The notes beneath the pieces were generated by a model. The model was not told the DNA's origin. It made no database searches and worked only from the letters and a program-made list of their open reading frames with translations. A stretch of 64,000 bases of DNA from Mycolicibacterium parafortuitum (lineage in GTDB: Bacteria; Actinomycetota; Actinomycetes; Mycobacteriales; Mycobacteriaceae), in contig NZ_MVID01000028.1 in NCBI RefSeq assembly GCF_002086815.1, forward strand, positions 21,597 to 85,596, given 5' to 3'. Of the stretch, positions 1 to 8,456 are shown piece after piece (within the stretch, counting starts at the first letter, position 1; the number at the start of each line of letters is the position of its first letter). The position numbers and the translations under genes were made by a program.

Positions 1-149
1 ACGACTTCGAGAAGGAGAACCTCCCGGCTGGTGCGTGGCCGCACACCGGTTGGTATGCAGACTGGGTCAGTGGCCGGGATGTATTCGACCTGCCGCGTGA
101 GCAGTGCCCTGTCGAGATGCGTTGGCTGGTCTACCAGAAGACGGCGTAG
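1..149 (+). CDS. 3' end of a protein of unknown function (truncated by window edge)
   Basis: An open frame beginning at base 3 runs 48 codons to TAG at 147-149; its start lies outside the window. The tail is rich in Trp and acidic residues and ends MRWLVYQKTA. Codon use is typical high-GC coding and the stop lies 6 bases before the next gene's ATG, so the two genes probably share a transcript. That next gene is a glycosyltransferase, so a role in sugar or methyl transfer is possible, but no motif in this piece shows it. Confidence 0.6.
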   Translation, partial: DFEKENLPAGAWPHTGWYADWVSGRDVFDLPREQCPVEMRWLVYQKTA

Positions 150-155
150 CCTTTC

Positions 156-1853
156 ATGTCTGACCGCCGGCCCACGATCTGCCTGAACATGATCGTGCGC
201 AACGAAGCACACGTCGTCCACGAAGTCCTCGATTCGGTCGCCCCGTACATCTCCTCGTGGGTGATCGTCGACACCGGTTCGAATGACGGCACCCAGGACA
301 AGATCCGGAACCACATGGCGGCTCTGGGCATTCCCGGCGAGCTACATGAGCGCCCGTGGCGGAACTTCGGCCACAACAGGTCCGAAGCGCTCGAGCTCGC
401 TCGCGCTCGCGCCGACTACATCTGGGTGATGGACGCCGATGACATCGTGGTCGGCACACCGGACTTCGGCGACTTGACCGCGGACGTCTATCAGCTTCAC
501 TACGGCCCTGGAGTCTTCTACTGGCGGCGGCAACTCTTCCGCGACGGTATGCCGTGGCGCTACGTCGGCGTGCTGCACGAGTACGCCGACTGCGACGCGC
601 CTTTCAATGAGCTACGGCTCGACGGGGACTACTACATCGAGTCACGCCGCCTGGGCGGGCGGAATCTCGATCCGGAGAAGTACGCACGCGACGCCGAAAT
701 CCTGTTGGCTGAGGTGAACCGCAATCCCGAGGACGCACGGTCGGTGTTCTACCTCGCCCAGAGCTATTTCGACTACGGCGATGTCGAGAGCGCACGCCAT
801 TGGTATTCGCGCCGGGCCGAGATGACCGGCTACGACGAAGAGACGTACTACTCCCTTGCCCGTGTGGCGGAATGCATGCTGCGACTCGGCGAGCCCTGGC
901 CGGAGGTACAGGATGCCTACCTGCGCGCGTGGGAGTACCGGCCGACGCGGGCCGAGCCGCTCTATTCGATTGCAAGTTGGTACCGAGGCCAACAGCGATA
1001 CCAGCTGGGGTATCTCTTCGCCAAGCGTGCGGCCGCCATCCCTGTTCCAGAGGCCGACGCGCTGTTCGTCGCCACCAATGTGTATACCTGGCGCGCGGCC
1101 GACGAGCTTGCCGTCTGCGGTTCGTGGGTCGGCGAGCACGAGGAGTCCTTTGCCCTCTGCCGAACAATGCTCGCGCGCGACGACATCCCCGAGGAGGACC
1201 GCCAACGGATCGCCGGAAATCGGGACGTTTCAGTGCCGGCACTGGTGGACAATTTCGTCACCTATCCCGAGAACCGGATCTCAGAACTGGGTTCTGCCCC
1301 GTTCGGCGCGGATGTCACTGTCACAGTCGTGGCCGGGCCAGACCGCAGCGCGGTCGAGCGCACACTGAACTCGTTCATACGGTGCGCCTCGGACATTTCA
1401 CGGATCACACGGATTCTTGTCGCCGATATGGGGTTGTGGCCAGAAGACAGGTCCGCGTTACGTGAACTCTACCCGGCCATTGAGTTCCGACCGGTCCCGC
1501 CGGGCGCACGTCCGATGCAGATTCGCTCCGAGGTGTCGACGCGATACTGGCTGTATCTGGGTATGGGTTACCGGTTCTTCGCCGCGGACGACTACATCAG
1601 GCGACTCAGCTCGATCCTCGATGCCGAACCCGACGTGCAGCAGGTCGGTATCAACTTCCGCGACGCCAGCAAGCCTGAAGGAGCTGTCGCCGCGCTGGAT
1701 TCCGTGCGCCGCAGCGAAGGAACCGGCCGCTATGTGCTGGCGGAGTCGCCGGTGGAAGGCCCCGCGATGTTCGACTGCGCGCGGTGGCCAGGCCCTCAGA
1801 CTCCCCGGAGCGCCGCGACATTGGACGAAGTCCTCTGCGTCCTGCAAGGCTGA
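156..1853 (+). CDS. Glycosyltransferase family 2 protein with TPR-like middle
   Basis: The 565-residue protein opens with a GT-A fold: ICLNMIVRNEAHVV near residue 9, IVDTGSNDGTQD near 38, and the metal-binding DXD-type motif WVMDADD near 90. This is the pattern of GT2 enzymes that transfer a sugar from a nucleotide donor. Residues about 185-340 form helical pairs rich in Tyr, Ala and Leu (SVFYLAQSYFDYGD, SLARVAECMLRLGE) that look like tetratricopeptide repeats. The last 190 residues contain a second, weaker GT-like stretch. No signal peptide or membrane segment is seen, so it is probably cytosolic. The ATG at 156 is the first in frame after the upstream stop. Donor and acceptor are unknown. 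The neighbours (unknown gene, purU, a PGRS gene) give no pathway. Confidence 0.8.
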   Translation: MSDRRPTICLNMIVRNEAHVVHEVLDSVAPYISSWVIVDTGSNDGTQDKIRNHMAALGIPGELHERPWRNFGHNRSEALELARARADYIWVMDADDIVVGTPDFGDLTADVYQLHYGPGVFYWRRQLFRDGMPWRYVGVLHEYADCDAPFNELRLDGDYYIESRRLGGRNLDPEKYARDAEILLAEVNRNPEDARSVFYLAQSYFDYGDVESARHWYSRRAEMTGYDEETYYSLARVAECMLRLGEPWPEVQDAYLRAWEYRPTRAEPLYSIASWYRGQQRYQLGYLFAKRAAAIPVPEADALFVATNVYTWRAADELAVCGSWVGEHEESFALCRTMLARDDIPEEDRQRIAGNRDVSVPALVDNFVTYPENRISELGSAPFGADVTVTVVAGPDRSAVERTLNSFIRCASDISRITRILVADMGLWPEDRSALRELYPAIEFRPVPPGARPMQIRSEVSTRYWLYLGMGYRFFAADDYIRRLSSILDAEPDVQQVGINFRDASKPEGAVAALDSVRRSEGTGRYVLAESPVEGPAMFDCARWPGPQTPRSAATLDEVLCVLQG

Positions 1854-1857
1854 GGTG

Positions 1858-2745
1858 ATGTCGGAACACACTGGTTCGGTCCTGCACGGACCGAAAGACA
1901 TCGGCCGGCTGCTGCTGCGGTGCGCCGACCGGCCCGGACTCGTCGCGGCCGTCAGCACCTTCCTCGCCGACGTCGGCGCCAACATCGTGTCCCTCGACCA
2001 GCACTCCACTGAGCGCACCGGTGGAACGTTCATGCAGCGCACAATCTTTCACCTTCCTGGCCTCAGCGCAGCCCGCGACAACCTGGAACGCGACTTCACC
2101 GAGCGTGTCGCCGATCCATTCGAGATGCATTTCCGTCTCACCGAGGCGGCGAAGCCGAAACGTGTCGCGATCATGGCCTCGAAGGAAGACCACTGCCTGC
2201 TCGATCTGTTGTGGCGCAACCGCCGTGGGGAATTGGATATGTCGGTGGTGATGGTCATCGCGAATCATCCCGACCTGGCCGATGCGGTCCGCCCGTTCGG
2301 GGTTCCGTTCCTTCATGTGCCGGCGCGCAAGGACATCCGTGACGAGGCCGAACGGCGGCAACTCGATCTGCTGCGTGGCAATGTCGACCTGGTGGTCCTC
2401 GCCCGCTACATGCAGATCCTGACGCCGGGATTCATCGAGGAGGTGGGCTGCCCGATGATCAACATTCACCACTCGTTCCTGCCGGCCTTCATCGGCGCGT
2501 CACCGTACCGGCGGGCCAAGGAGCGCGGCGTCAAACTCGTCGGTGCGACAGCGCATTACGTCACAGACGATTTGGACGAGGGCCCGATCATCGAACAGGA
2601 CGTGGTGCGGGTCGACCACCGGCACAGCGTCGATGATCTGGTCAGGCTGGGGGCCGACGTCGAGCGCGCCGTTCTGTCGCGAGCGGTGTTGTGGCACTGC
2701 GAGGACCGTGTGATCCGGCACGGCAACCAGACCATCTGCCTCTAA
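1858..2745 (+). CDS. purU: Formyltetrahydrofolate deformylase
   Basis: PurU hydrolyses 10-formyltetrahydrofolate to tetrahydrofolate and formate, balancing one-carbon pools and feeding formate to purine synthesis. The 295-residue length fits the family. An ACT domain covers roughly residues 13-90 (LLLRCADRPGLVAAVSTFLA). The formyltransferase-type hydrolase domain follows and shows the family catalytic Asn, His and Asp: NIHHSFLPAFIGASPYRRA, then GATAHYVTDDLDEGPIIEQ. The ATG at 1858 is 4 bases after the glycosyltransferase stop, with AAGG 8 bases upstream; an in-frame GTG directly before it is an alternative start. A strong hairpin follows the stop. In M. tuberculosis purU lies elsewhere, so this left flank differs from that species. 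Confidence 0.93.
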   Translation: MSEHTGSVLHGPKDIGRLLLRCADRPGLVAAVSTFLADVGANIVSLDQHSTERTGGTFMQRTIFHLPGLSAARDNLERDFTERVADPFEMHFRLTEAAKPKRVAIMASKEDHCLLDLLWRNRRGELDMSVVMVIANHPDLADAVRPFGVPFLHVPARKDIRDEAERRQLDLLRGNVDLVVLARYMQILTPGFIEEVGCPMINIHHSFLPAFIGASPYRRAKERGVKLVGATAHYVTDDLDEGPIIEQDVVRVDHRHSVDDLVRLGADVERAVLSRAVLWHCEDRVIRHGNQTICL

Positions 2746-2805
2746 CCTCGATTCGCCGACGACTCGCCGGCTTTTCCGCGTGTATCGCGCGCCTCACAAG
2801 GGGAA

Positions 2806-2831
2806 GGCCCCCCTCCCGAAGGAGGGGGGCC
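2806..2831. terminator. Bidirectional intrinsic terminator-like hairpin between purU and the PGRS gene
   Basis: Arms GGCCCCCCTCC (2806-2816) and GGAGGGGGGCC (2821-2831) pair perfectly over 11 bp around a CGAA tetraloop. It sits between two convergent genes, 60 bases after the purU stop and 20 bases after the PGRS stop. There is no long U-tract, as is usual in mycobacteria. Confidence 0.75.
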
Positions 2832-2850
2832 AACCCGATCGGTTGTCGGA

Positions 2851-5136
2851 CTAATCGTCGGTCGAGCCGCCGCTGCCGCCGGCACCGCCGGCACCACCGC
2901 CGCCGCCGGACCCGCCGGACCCACCGGACCCGCCGGACCCGCCGCTCGAGCCTGAAGCGCCACCGCCTGAGGCACCTGCCGAACCGGCCCCGCCGGACTT
3001 GCCGGAGCTACCGGCGCTTCCGGTCTTGCCTCCGGCACCGGACGCACCGGTCGCGCCGGTCGCGCCCGCCTTACCGTCGGCGCCGGTCGCACCGACCGCG
3101 CCCGTGGCGCCCACGGTGGTCCCTGCCTTACCGGTCGCACCGGTAATGCCCTGAGCTCCGGTTGCACCCTTGGCGCCTGTCGCACCCTTGGCGCCGCTTG
3201 CACCCGCAGCACCGCTGGCGCCTGTCGCACCCGCCTTACCGTCGGTGCCGGAGCCTCCGACCGAACCGAGGATGCCGCCGCTGCCAGCGGATCCGGCCTT
3301 GCCGCCGGCGCCGCCTGCACCACCGGCGCTACCACCGGGGCCGCCCTTGCCGCCTTCGCCGCCTTCGCCGCCTGCGCCGCCGTCACCGCCGAGGCCACCG
3401 GGGCCGCCGTCACCACCGGGGCCGGGATCGCCGCCCTCGCCGCCGACACCGCCGGTGCCACCTGCGCCGCCCGGGCCACCTTCGCCACCGGGTCCACCGG
3501 TGCCACCCGCACCTGCAGCGCCACCCGTGCCGCCCGTGCCGCCCGTGCCGCCCGTGCCGCCCGTGCCGCCCGTGCCGCCCTGGCCGCCTGGGCCCTGCGC
3601 GCCAACACCGAGGTCGCCGACGCCACCCGGGCCGCCAACGCCACCGGTACCACCCGTGCCACCCGTGCCGCCAACGCCACCGGCGCCGCCGGTGCCGCCC
3701 GTGCCACCCGTGCCACCCGTGCCACCCGTGCCACCGGTACCGCCGGCGCCACCCGTGCCACCCGTGCCACCCGTGCCACCCGTGCCGCCCGTGCCACCGA
3801 CGCCACCGGTACCGCCGGTGGCGCCGTTTCCGCCCGTGCCGCCCGTGCCGCCCGTGCCACCCGTGCCACCCGTGCCACCCGTGCCACCCGTGCCACCAGC
3901 GCCGCCGTTACCGCCGTTGCCGCCGTTGCCGGCATTACCGCCCCTACCGAACAGGCCGCCGCTGCCACCGTTTCCACCGTTGCCGGCATTGCCGCCGGTG
4001 CCGCCGGTGCCGCCGATGCTCGTCGAGTCGCCACCCTTGCCGCCGGTGGTACCCGGAGTGCCGGTGCCGCCCTGGCCACCGGACAGACCCGTGAGGCCCT
4101 TCAGACCTGTAAGGCCTTTGAGCCCGGTATTGCCGGTCGCGCCATCACCGCCCTGACCTCCGGCGGTGCCGGCCCCACCGCTGGCGCCCGCGCCGCCGGT
4201 GGCACCAGTGCCGCCGACTTCACCGGCCCCACCGGCTTCACCGGCTCCACCGACACCACCGATGCCGCCGATACCGCCGGTACCACCCACGCCGGTGCCG
4301 CCCGCGGCCCCTGGCTGACCCGTCTGGCCGACTTCGCCTTCTGCGCCTGCCTTGCCGGCTGCGCCTGTGGCCCCTGCGTCGCCGGCCTTGCCCGCTTCGC
4401 CGGCCTTACCGGCGTCGCCGGCCTTGCCTGTTTCGCCCACGGTGCCCGGATCAGCCGCATCCGGGTAGTCCGGCAGGTCCGGGAGTCCGGTCTGAGGCCC
4501 AACCTTGCCGAAGGCGTTCGCGCCCTGATCGCCGATTCCGCCGGCGCCGCCGATCGACCCTGCCTGACCCGGGGTACCGATGGCGCCGATCGCGCCGGTG
4601 GCGCCGTTGCCACCGTTACCGCCGTTGCCGCCACGACCGAACAGGGCGAACGTGCCGGCGTTACCACCGTGGCCGCCGTCCGCACCGAGCCCGCCGTTAC
4701 CACCGTTGCCGCCGTTGCCGCTGAAGAGGCCGCCGTTGCCGCCGCTACCACCGGCGACACCAGCGACCGTGCTGTTCCAGCCGTTGCCGCCGTTGCCGAA
4801 CAGGATGCCGCCGGCCTGGCCGTTCGGGTTGTCGGCGGTGCCGTCGGCGCCGTTGCAGATCAGGCCGCAGGCGCGGCTGTAGTCGACCGCGTTGGCCAGT
4901 GCGTTGGTGGTCGGGGTCGCCCCGCCACCGAGGTTGAGCAGGTACCAGGGATCGGCCGAGTCCGTCGACGTCAACTGAATGGCGGCGGTCACGGGACCCG
5001 GGCCCCCTGGAGGCGCCAGGAACATCATCCCGGCGGCCAACATGCCCGCACCGGCGAGGCCGGTGGTGATTACTGGGCGGACCACACTCTTGGTACCGCC
5101 AGACTTTTGCTTACGTCGATTGGACAAGGCGAACAA
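2851..5136 (-). CDS. PGRS-type glycine-rich repeat protein without a PE domain, with collagen-like segments
   Basis: The 761-residue product has a basic N-terminus, a hydrophobic signal or membrane-anchor segment at about residues 22-41 (VITTGLAGAGMLAAGMMFLA) and a short linker. It then enters a PGRS region introduced by CNGADGTADNPNGQAGGILF, the sequence that opens PGRS domains of PE_PGRS proteins. No PE domain is present. Two GXY collagen-like stretches (about residues 235-280 and 595-700) flank a long GGTGGTGG core (about 370-590). The end is Ser/Gly-rich and acidic (STDD). It is probably exported and surface-exposed; function is unknown. A TTG at 5136 opens the frame, but the AGGGGG ribosome site sits directly against it, so the TTG three codons later (5127) is the likelier start. 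The repeat DNA yields long Pro/Arg-rich shadow frames on the other strand. Confidence 0.8.
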   Translation of the reverse strand: MFALSNRRKQKSGGTKSVVRPVITTGLAGAGMLAAGMMFLAPPGGPGPVTAAIQLTSTDSADPWYLLNLGGGATPTTNALANAVDYSRACGLICNGADGTADNPNGQAGGILFGNGGNGWNSTVAGVAGGSGGNGGLFSGNGGNGGNGGLGADGGHGGNAGTFALFGRGGNGGNGGNGATGAIGAIGTPGQAGSIGGAGGIGDQGANAFGKVGPQTGLPDLPDYPDAADPGTVGETGKAGDAGKAGEAGKAGDAGATGAAGKAGAEGEVGQTGQPGAAGGTGVGGTGGIGGIGGVGGAGEAGGAGEVGGTGATGGAGASGGAGTAGGQGGDGATGNTGLKGLTGLKGLTGLSGGQGGTGTPGTTGGKGGDSTSIGGTGGTGGNAGNGGNGGSGGLFGRGGNAGNGGNGGNGGAGGTGGTGGTGGTGGTGGTGGTGGNGATGGTGGVGGTGGTGGTGGTGGTGGAGGTGGTGGTGGTGGTGGTGGAGGVGGTGGTGGTGGVGGPGGVGDLGVGAQGPGGQGGTGGTGGTGGTGGTGGTGGAAGAGGTGGPGGEGGPGGAGGTGGVGGEGGDPGPGGDGGPGGLGGDGGAGGEGGEGGKGGPGGSAGGAGGAGGKAGSAGSGGILGSVGGSGTDGKAGATGASGAAGASGAKGATGAKGATGAQGITGATGKAGTTVGATGAVGATGADGKAGATGATGASGAGGKTGSAGSSGKSGGAGSAGASGGGASGSSGGSGGSGGSGGSGGGGGAGGAGGSGGSTDD
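2860..4110. repeat. Low-complexity GGTGGC-type repeat block encoding the PGRS core
   Basis: The plus strand shows dense imperfect iterations of 9-base units such as GCCACCCGTGCC and GCCGCCCGTGCC, reading as Gly-Gly-Thr triplets on the minus strand. The densest, nearly perfect copies are at about 3525-3585 and 3640-3900. Such blocks are prone to slippage and to assembly collapse. Confidence 0.8.
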
Positions 5137-5797
5137 CCCCCTACTGAGAAACCCGATCGGTGCCTGCAGGAGCGCAGACGCTGGGAAATTAGCATTGGGA
5201 AATGCCTGCTAGAAGGTTTTCAGACCGGTCAATCCGGGAGCTTTTGCATAGGCAAAAAGATTGCCTCCGCCAGTTTGTGCATATGCAAATATTTTCTCCT
5301 GCGTAAGTTTGCTAGGTCGCCTCTGCATCCGTAGAGAACGGGCAGGTCACAAGCTATGGACAACCGGAGGGCGGCGTGCATTGTCTGGACAACCCCCACT
5401 CCCGGACGCCCCCGTTTGACAGAGTGTCAAGAAGTTCCGGATGGGCAAATTCGTTTGGCGTTGCGAACCGGCGCTGAGCCGCCCTTCTCGCACACGTTCC
5501 TTCGGATGCCCGGCCGTGACCGCAGGCGCGCCCCGTTTCCGCCGAAATCCCCCGTGCGACAACGCTGTCCATAATCCGAAACGACGTCAGCCGTTTGGAT
5601 GACGATAGCGAACAGCAAACGCAGGAATACTTCATGCAAGGTTGCCTACCGGCCGTGAGTCACCCTGGAACGTCCAGGAAACGAACCGTGGTGAAGCATG
5701 ATTCCGCGCGCTTTCTGCGCGGCGCGATAGATTCGTCGCGCACCGCCACCGTTCTGCATCACCGCATGAAGGCGAATCCCACAATGAGCACCACACA
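5137..5797. other. 661-bp intergenic region with AT-rich inverted repeats
   Basis: This divergent spacer separates the PGRS gene from the FkbM methyltransferase gene. The part at 5180-5330 is clearly AT-richer than the surroundings and holds two inverted repeats (described separately). Several short open frames at 5347-5800 have no ribosome site or recognisable product, so no gene is called. A tiny frame MSTTQ at 5784-5801, preceded by GAAGG, overlaps the next start and could act as a leader. Confidence 0.5.
5242..5287. promoter_or_regulatory. Two inverted repeats upstream of the PGRS gene
   Basis: TTTTGC (5242-5247) and GCAAAA (5252-5257) pair around ATAG. The 10-bp palindrome TGCATATGCA lies at 5278-5287. 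The two centres are about 33 bases apart in the most AT-rich part of the region, roughly 110-150 bases upstream of the PGRS start. They look like operator or nucleoid-protein sites; no regulator is identified. Confidence 0.35.
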
Positions 5798-6640
5798 ATG
5801 AGCACTGCGTTCCGCGATCTCTTGTCACCCGAGCGGCTCACCGACGTGGTCGACATCGGCGCCAACCCGATCGACGGTCAGCCCCCGTACCTGCCGATGT
5901 TGACCGCCGGACTGTGCCGGGTGACCGGCTTCGAACCCCAACCGGACGCGCTGCGAGTCCTCCAGGACAAGAAGGGTCCCTACGAGCGCTATCTCCCGCA
6001 CGCGGTCGGTGACGGAGACCAACACACGCTCAACATCTGCCGCGGCTCAGGGATGACCAGCCTGTTCGAACCCGACCCGGCCACCCTTGCGCTGTTCGAC
6101 GTGCTCCAGCCCTACGCCGAGGTGCTCGACCGGGTGCCGCTGGACACCCGCCGTCTCGACGACATCGACGAGATCGAGCACCTGGACTACCTCAAGATCG
6201 ACATCCAGGGCGGCGAGCTCGCGGTGTTCAGCAGCGGCAGCGGCAAGCTCGCCGAGGCCGTCACGATCCAGACCGAGGTCTCCTTCGTGCCGCTGTACAA
6301 GGACCAACCGACGATGGGTGACATCGACGTCGAACTGCGCCGCCAGGGCTTCATCCCGCACTGCTTCGCCGCCATCAAACGGTGGCCCATCGCGCCGTAT
6401 GTCGTCAACGACGATCCCCGGTGGGCGCTCAACCAGCTCCTGGAGGCCGACATCGTCTATGTACGAGACTTCTCCAGGCCGGACTCGTTGAGCGATGAGC
6501 AGCTCAAGCATCTCGCGCTCATCGCCCACCACTGCTATGGCTCGTTCGATCTGGCGACGCGGTGCGTACTGCTGCTCGAAGAGCGCGGAGCCCTGGAACC
6601 CGGTGCCCGGCAACGGTTTTCACAGATCCTGGCCGGCTGA
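5798..6640 (+). CDS. FkbM-family SAM-dependent methyltransferase
   Basis: The 280-residue protein has a class I methyltransferase fold: VVDIGANPIDG (motif I, about residue 17), GFEPQPDALRVL with the acidic residue that binds the SAM ribose, and LDYLKIDIQGGELAVFSSGS, the FkbM hallmark KIDIQGGE. FkbM proteins O-methylate sugars or other small molecules, so glycolipid or polysaccharide methylation is plausible here; the substrate is unknown. The ATG at 5798 overlaps the stop of a five-codon frame (MSTTQ) whose own ATG context ACAATGAGCAC is repeated exactly at the real start. No better ribosome site is visible. The stop is one base from the convergent nfo stop. Confidence 0.85.
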   Translation: MSTAFRDLLSPERLTDVVDIGANPIDGQPPYLPMLTAGLCRVTGFEPQPDALRVLQDKKGPYERYLPHAVGDGDQHTLNICRGSGMTSLFEPDPATLALFDVLQPYAEVLDRVPLDTRRLDDIDEIEHLDYLKIDIQGGELAVFSSGSGKLAEAVTIQTEVSFVPLYKDQPTMGDIDVELRRQGFIPHCFAAIKRWPIAPYVVNDDPRWALNQLLEADIVYVRDFSRPDSLSDEQLKHLALIAHHCYGSFDLATRCVLLLEERGALEPGARQRFSQILAG

Positions 6641-6641
6641 C

Positions 6642-7397
6642 TCAGCGGCCGAGATGTTCGCGCAGGAACGCGATGTCGTCCTTGCGCCCCTCGTCGGACG
6701 TCTCGCAGATGACCGGTGCGCCGGCGGCCTCGACCACGGCGACCAGCAGCTGCGGATCGATCTGTCCGGTGCCGAAATTGGCGTGCCGGTCCGCACCTGA
6801 GCCCGCCGCGTCCCGGGAGTCGTTGCAGTGCACCAGGTCGATGCGCCCGGTGATGCCCTTGATCCGTTCGACGGAGTCGATCAGCGCCTCCCCCGCGGCC
6901 CAGGCATGGCAGGTGTCCAGGCAGAAGCCGATGCCGGTGTCGCCGATGTGGTCCCACAACCGGGCGATCGTGTCGAAATGCCGGGCCATCGCATGGTCGC
7001 CGCCCGCGGTGTTCTCCAGGTAGACCGGGACATCGGTGTTCAAGCTGGCGAGAGCTTTCACCCAGCGTTCGAAGCCGGCGTCCATGTCGTTGTCGTCGGC
7101 GTGGCCGCCGTGCACGATGACCGCGGTGGCGCCGATCGCCGACGCGGCATCGCAGGTGTCCTGCAGGATCTTGCGGGACGGGATGCGCACCCGGTTGTTG
7201 GCCGATGCGACGTTGATCAGATACGGCGCGTGCACGTAGATCGGCAGCGACGACGCTTTGAGTACCTCCGCGTCGTCGCGCGGCGGCGGCTTCTTCCAGC
7301 TCTGCGGATTGCCGAGGAAGAACTGCACCACGTCGGCGCCGTCTGCCTCCGCCGCGGCCAGGGGATCGTCGCCGTGGACATGCGAACCAATGAGCAC
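6642..7397 (-). CDS. nfo: Endonuclease IV (AP endonuclease)
   Basis: The product is a 251-residue TIM-barrel enzyme of base-excision repair that cuts DNA 5' of abasic sites and uses zinc. Family metal ligands are visible: IGSHVH near the N-terminus, VHAPYL, VIVHGGH, YLENTAGGDH, CLDTCHAWAAGE, LVHCNDSRDAAGSGADRHANFGTGQI and ICETSDEG near the C-terminus. It matches M. tuberculosis End (Rv0670), which also lies near rpoC. It is the third gene of a likely minus-strand run antiporter, PhyH, nfo, with 21 bases between it and the PhyH stop. ATG start at 7397. Confidence 0.93.
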   Translation of the reverse strand: MLIGSHVHGDDPLAAAEADGADVVQFFLGNPQSWKKPPPRDDAEVLKASSLPIYVHAPYLINVASANNRVRIPSRKILQDTCDAASAIGATAVIVHGGHADDNDMDAGFERWVKALASLNTDVPVYLENTAGGDHAMARHFDTIARLWDHIGDTGIGFCLDTCHAWAAGEALIDSVERIKGITGRIDLVHCNDSRDAAGSGADRHANFGTGQIDPQLLVAVVEAAGAPVICETSDEGRKDDIAFLREHLGR

Positions 7398-7418
7398 GCC
7401 GTCGAGTCTAGGCGGGAC

Positions 7419-8324
7419 TCAGAGGGTCATCGACAGGGTGACCGTCGGCCGCGGCATGAAGCTGTCGAACAACGTCGTCGCGATCGCCGCGACATCATCG
7501 GACAGCGGGTACATATGCCGGTACTGCAGCACCTGCTTGCCGATCAGGCCGAGACGCTCAGTGAACGTCGGCATCCGGCCCGGGTCGAGCAGCGGGTTGT
7601 TGAACGGCGCGCGGTCGCCGCGCTGGAACTCGAACGCGGCGCTGATCCGCGGTGCGGTACCCAGGCGGCTGCCCCGGCTCCCCCAGTGCAGGACCGCCTG
7701 GTTCCACGCGAGCAGGCTGCCCGCGGCGGCAGGCAGCGCACGGATGTCCTGCGGGTTGAGCACGACGTTGTTGCCGTCACCGTCCCAGCGACGCTCCATG
7801 AATCGCGGGTCATGGTGCGCCGGAAGCACATACATGCATCCGTTGAGCGGCGTCGCGTCGGTGAACGGAAGCCAGACGGTCAGCGTATGCGGGGAGTTGT
7901 CGGGCTCAAGCGTCGGCTGCACACGGTCGCGGTGCGGCCCCCAGCCGGCGGCGTTCTCGTTGGGCTGCACGTACCAGACCCAGAAGTCGGGCAGCGCCCG
8001 ATAGTCCTCACCGAGCACCGTGGTCAGGAACGCCGCCAGACCCTGGAACGCCAGCCACAGCTCGTCGTAGACGAACGCGAACGGCAACGGGATCCCGCGC
8101 TGCGCCAGCGTCGTCACCGCCTGGCTGATCGGGGCGGTGCTGAGCTCGGAGAACGCATCCGGGACCTGGATGTAGCCCTCGCGCTTCAGGATCGACATCA
8201 GCGCGTCGGTGTCGCCGACGGCCGCGGGTCTCGCCGCGCCGCCGCCGTCGATCGTCATGTGCGAGCAGAGTCCGTGCCAGAACTCGCGCCGCTGCACCTC
8301 ATCTGCGGAAAATGCGCTGAACAT
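7419..8324 (-). CDS. Phytanoyl-CoA dioxygenase (PhyH) family protein
   Basis: This is probably an Fe(II)/2-oxoglutarate-dependent oxygenase. The iron facial triad is visible as HRD in WGPHRDRVQPTL and a distal His in LHWGSRGSRLG; an Arg shortly after (PRISAAFEF) could bind 2-oxoglutarate. Prolines and NGCMYVLPAHHDP are typical of PhyH folds. The substrate is unknown. The frame is open up to 8432 (337 residues), but ATG 8324 (301 residues) is preferred: a TACCGT -10-like hexamer lies 6 bases before it, as in mycobacterial leaderless mRNAs, and the extra 36 residues look non-conserved. Neighbours are nfo downstream and the antiporter upstream. Confidence 0.78.
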   Translation of the reverse strand: MFSAFSADEVQRREFWHGLCSHMTIDGGGAARPAAVGDTDALMSILKREGYIQVPDAFSELSTAPISQAVTTLAQRGIPLPFAFVYDELWLAFQGLAAFLTTVLGEDYRALPDFWVWYVQPNENAAGWGPHRDRVQPTLEPDNSPHTLTVWLPFTDATPLNGCMYVLPAHHDPRFMERRWDGDGNNVVLNPQDIRALPAAAGSLLAWNQAVLHWGSRGSRLGTAPRISAAFEFQRGDRAPFNNPLLDPGRMPTFTERLGLIGKQVLQYRHMYPLSDDVAAIATTLFDSFMPRPTVTLSMTL

Positions 8325-8326
8325 CC

Positions 8327-8339
8327 CGATACGGTATCG
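8327..8339. promoter_or_regulatory. Inverted repeat and possible leaderless -10 box before the PhyH gene
   Basis: CGATAC (8327-8332) and GTATCG (8334-8339) form a perfect 6-bp inverted repeat around one G, three bases upstream of the ATG. On the minus strand the same bases contain TACCGT (TANNNT type). This could be a leaderless promoter with an overlapping operator. Confidence 0.35.
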
Positions 8340-8456
8340 CAATCCATTTGCTGGGGGGGCGACCTTTGCAGCAGCGAGCAGGCACCTCCGCAGCGGTGCT
8401 CGCAGTTCAGCGTTACTTGCGAATGCAACCAACTCTAAGCCGAAACGTTTGCCAGC

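Noticed and set aside
2860..4110. CRISPR array or minisatellite non-coding repeat
   Set aside because: Repeats are short, irregular, codon-phased and lack unique spacers; they encode a PGRS protein.
3170..4156. Proline-rich 328-codon plus-strand frame opposite the PGRS gene
   Set aside because: It is the reverse reading of Gly-Gly-Thr repeats (PPVPPV) with no ribosome site. The minus-strand frame has a signal segment and a PGRS motif.
5356..5574. 72-codon frame in the PGRS-FkbM spacer
   Set aside because: No ribosome site, Arg/Pro-rich composition and overlapping frames on both strands indicate chance.
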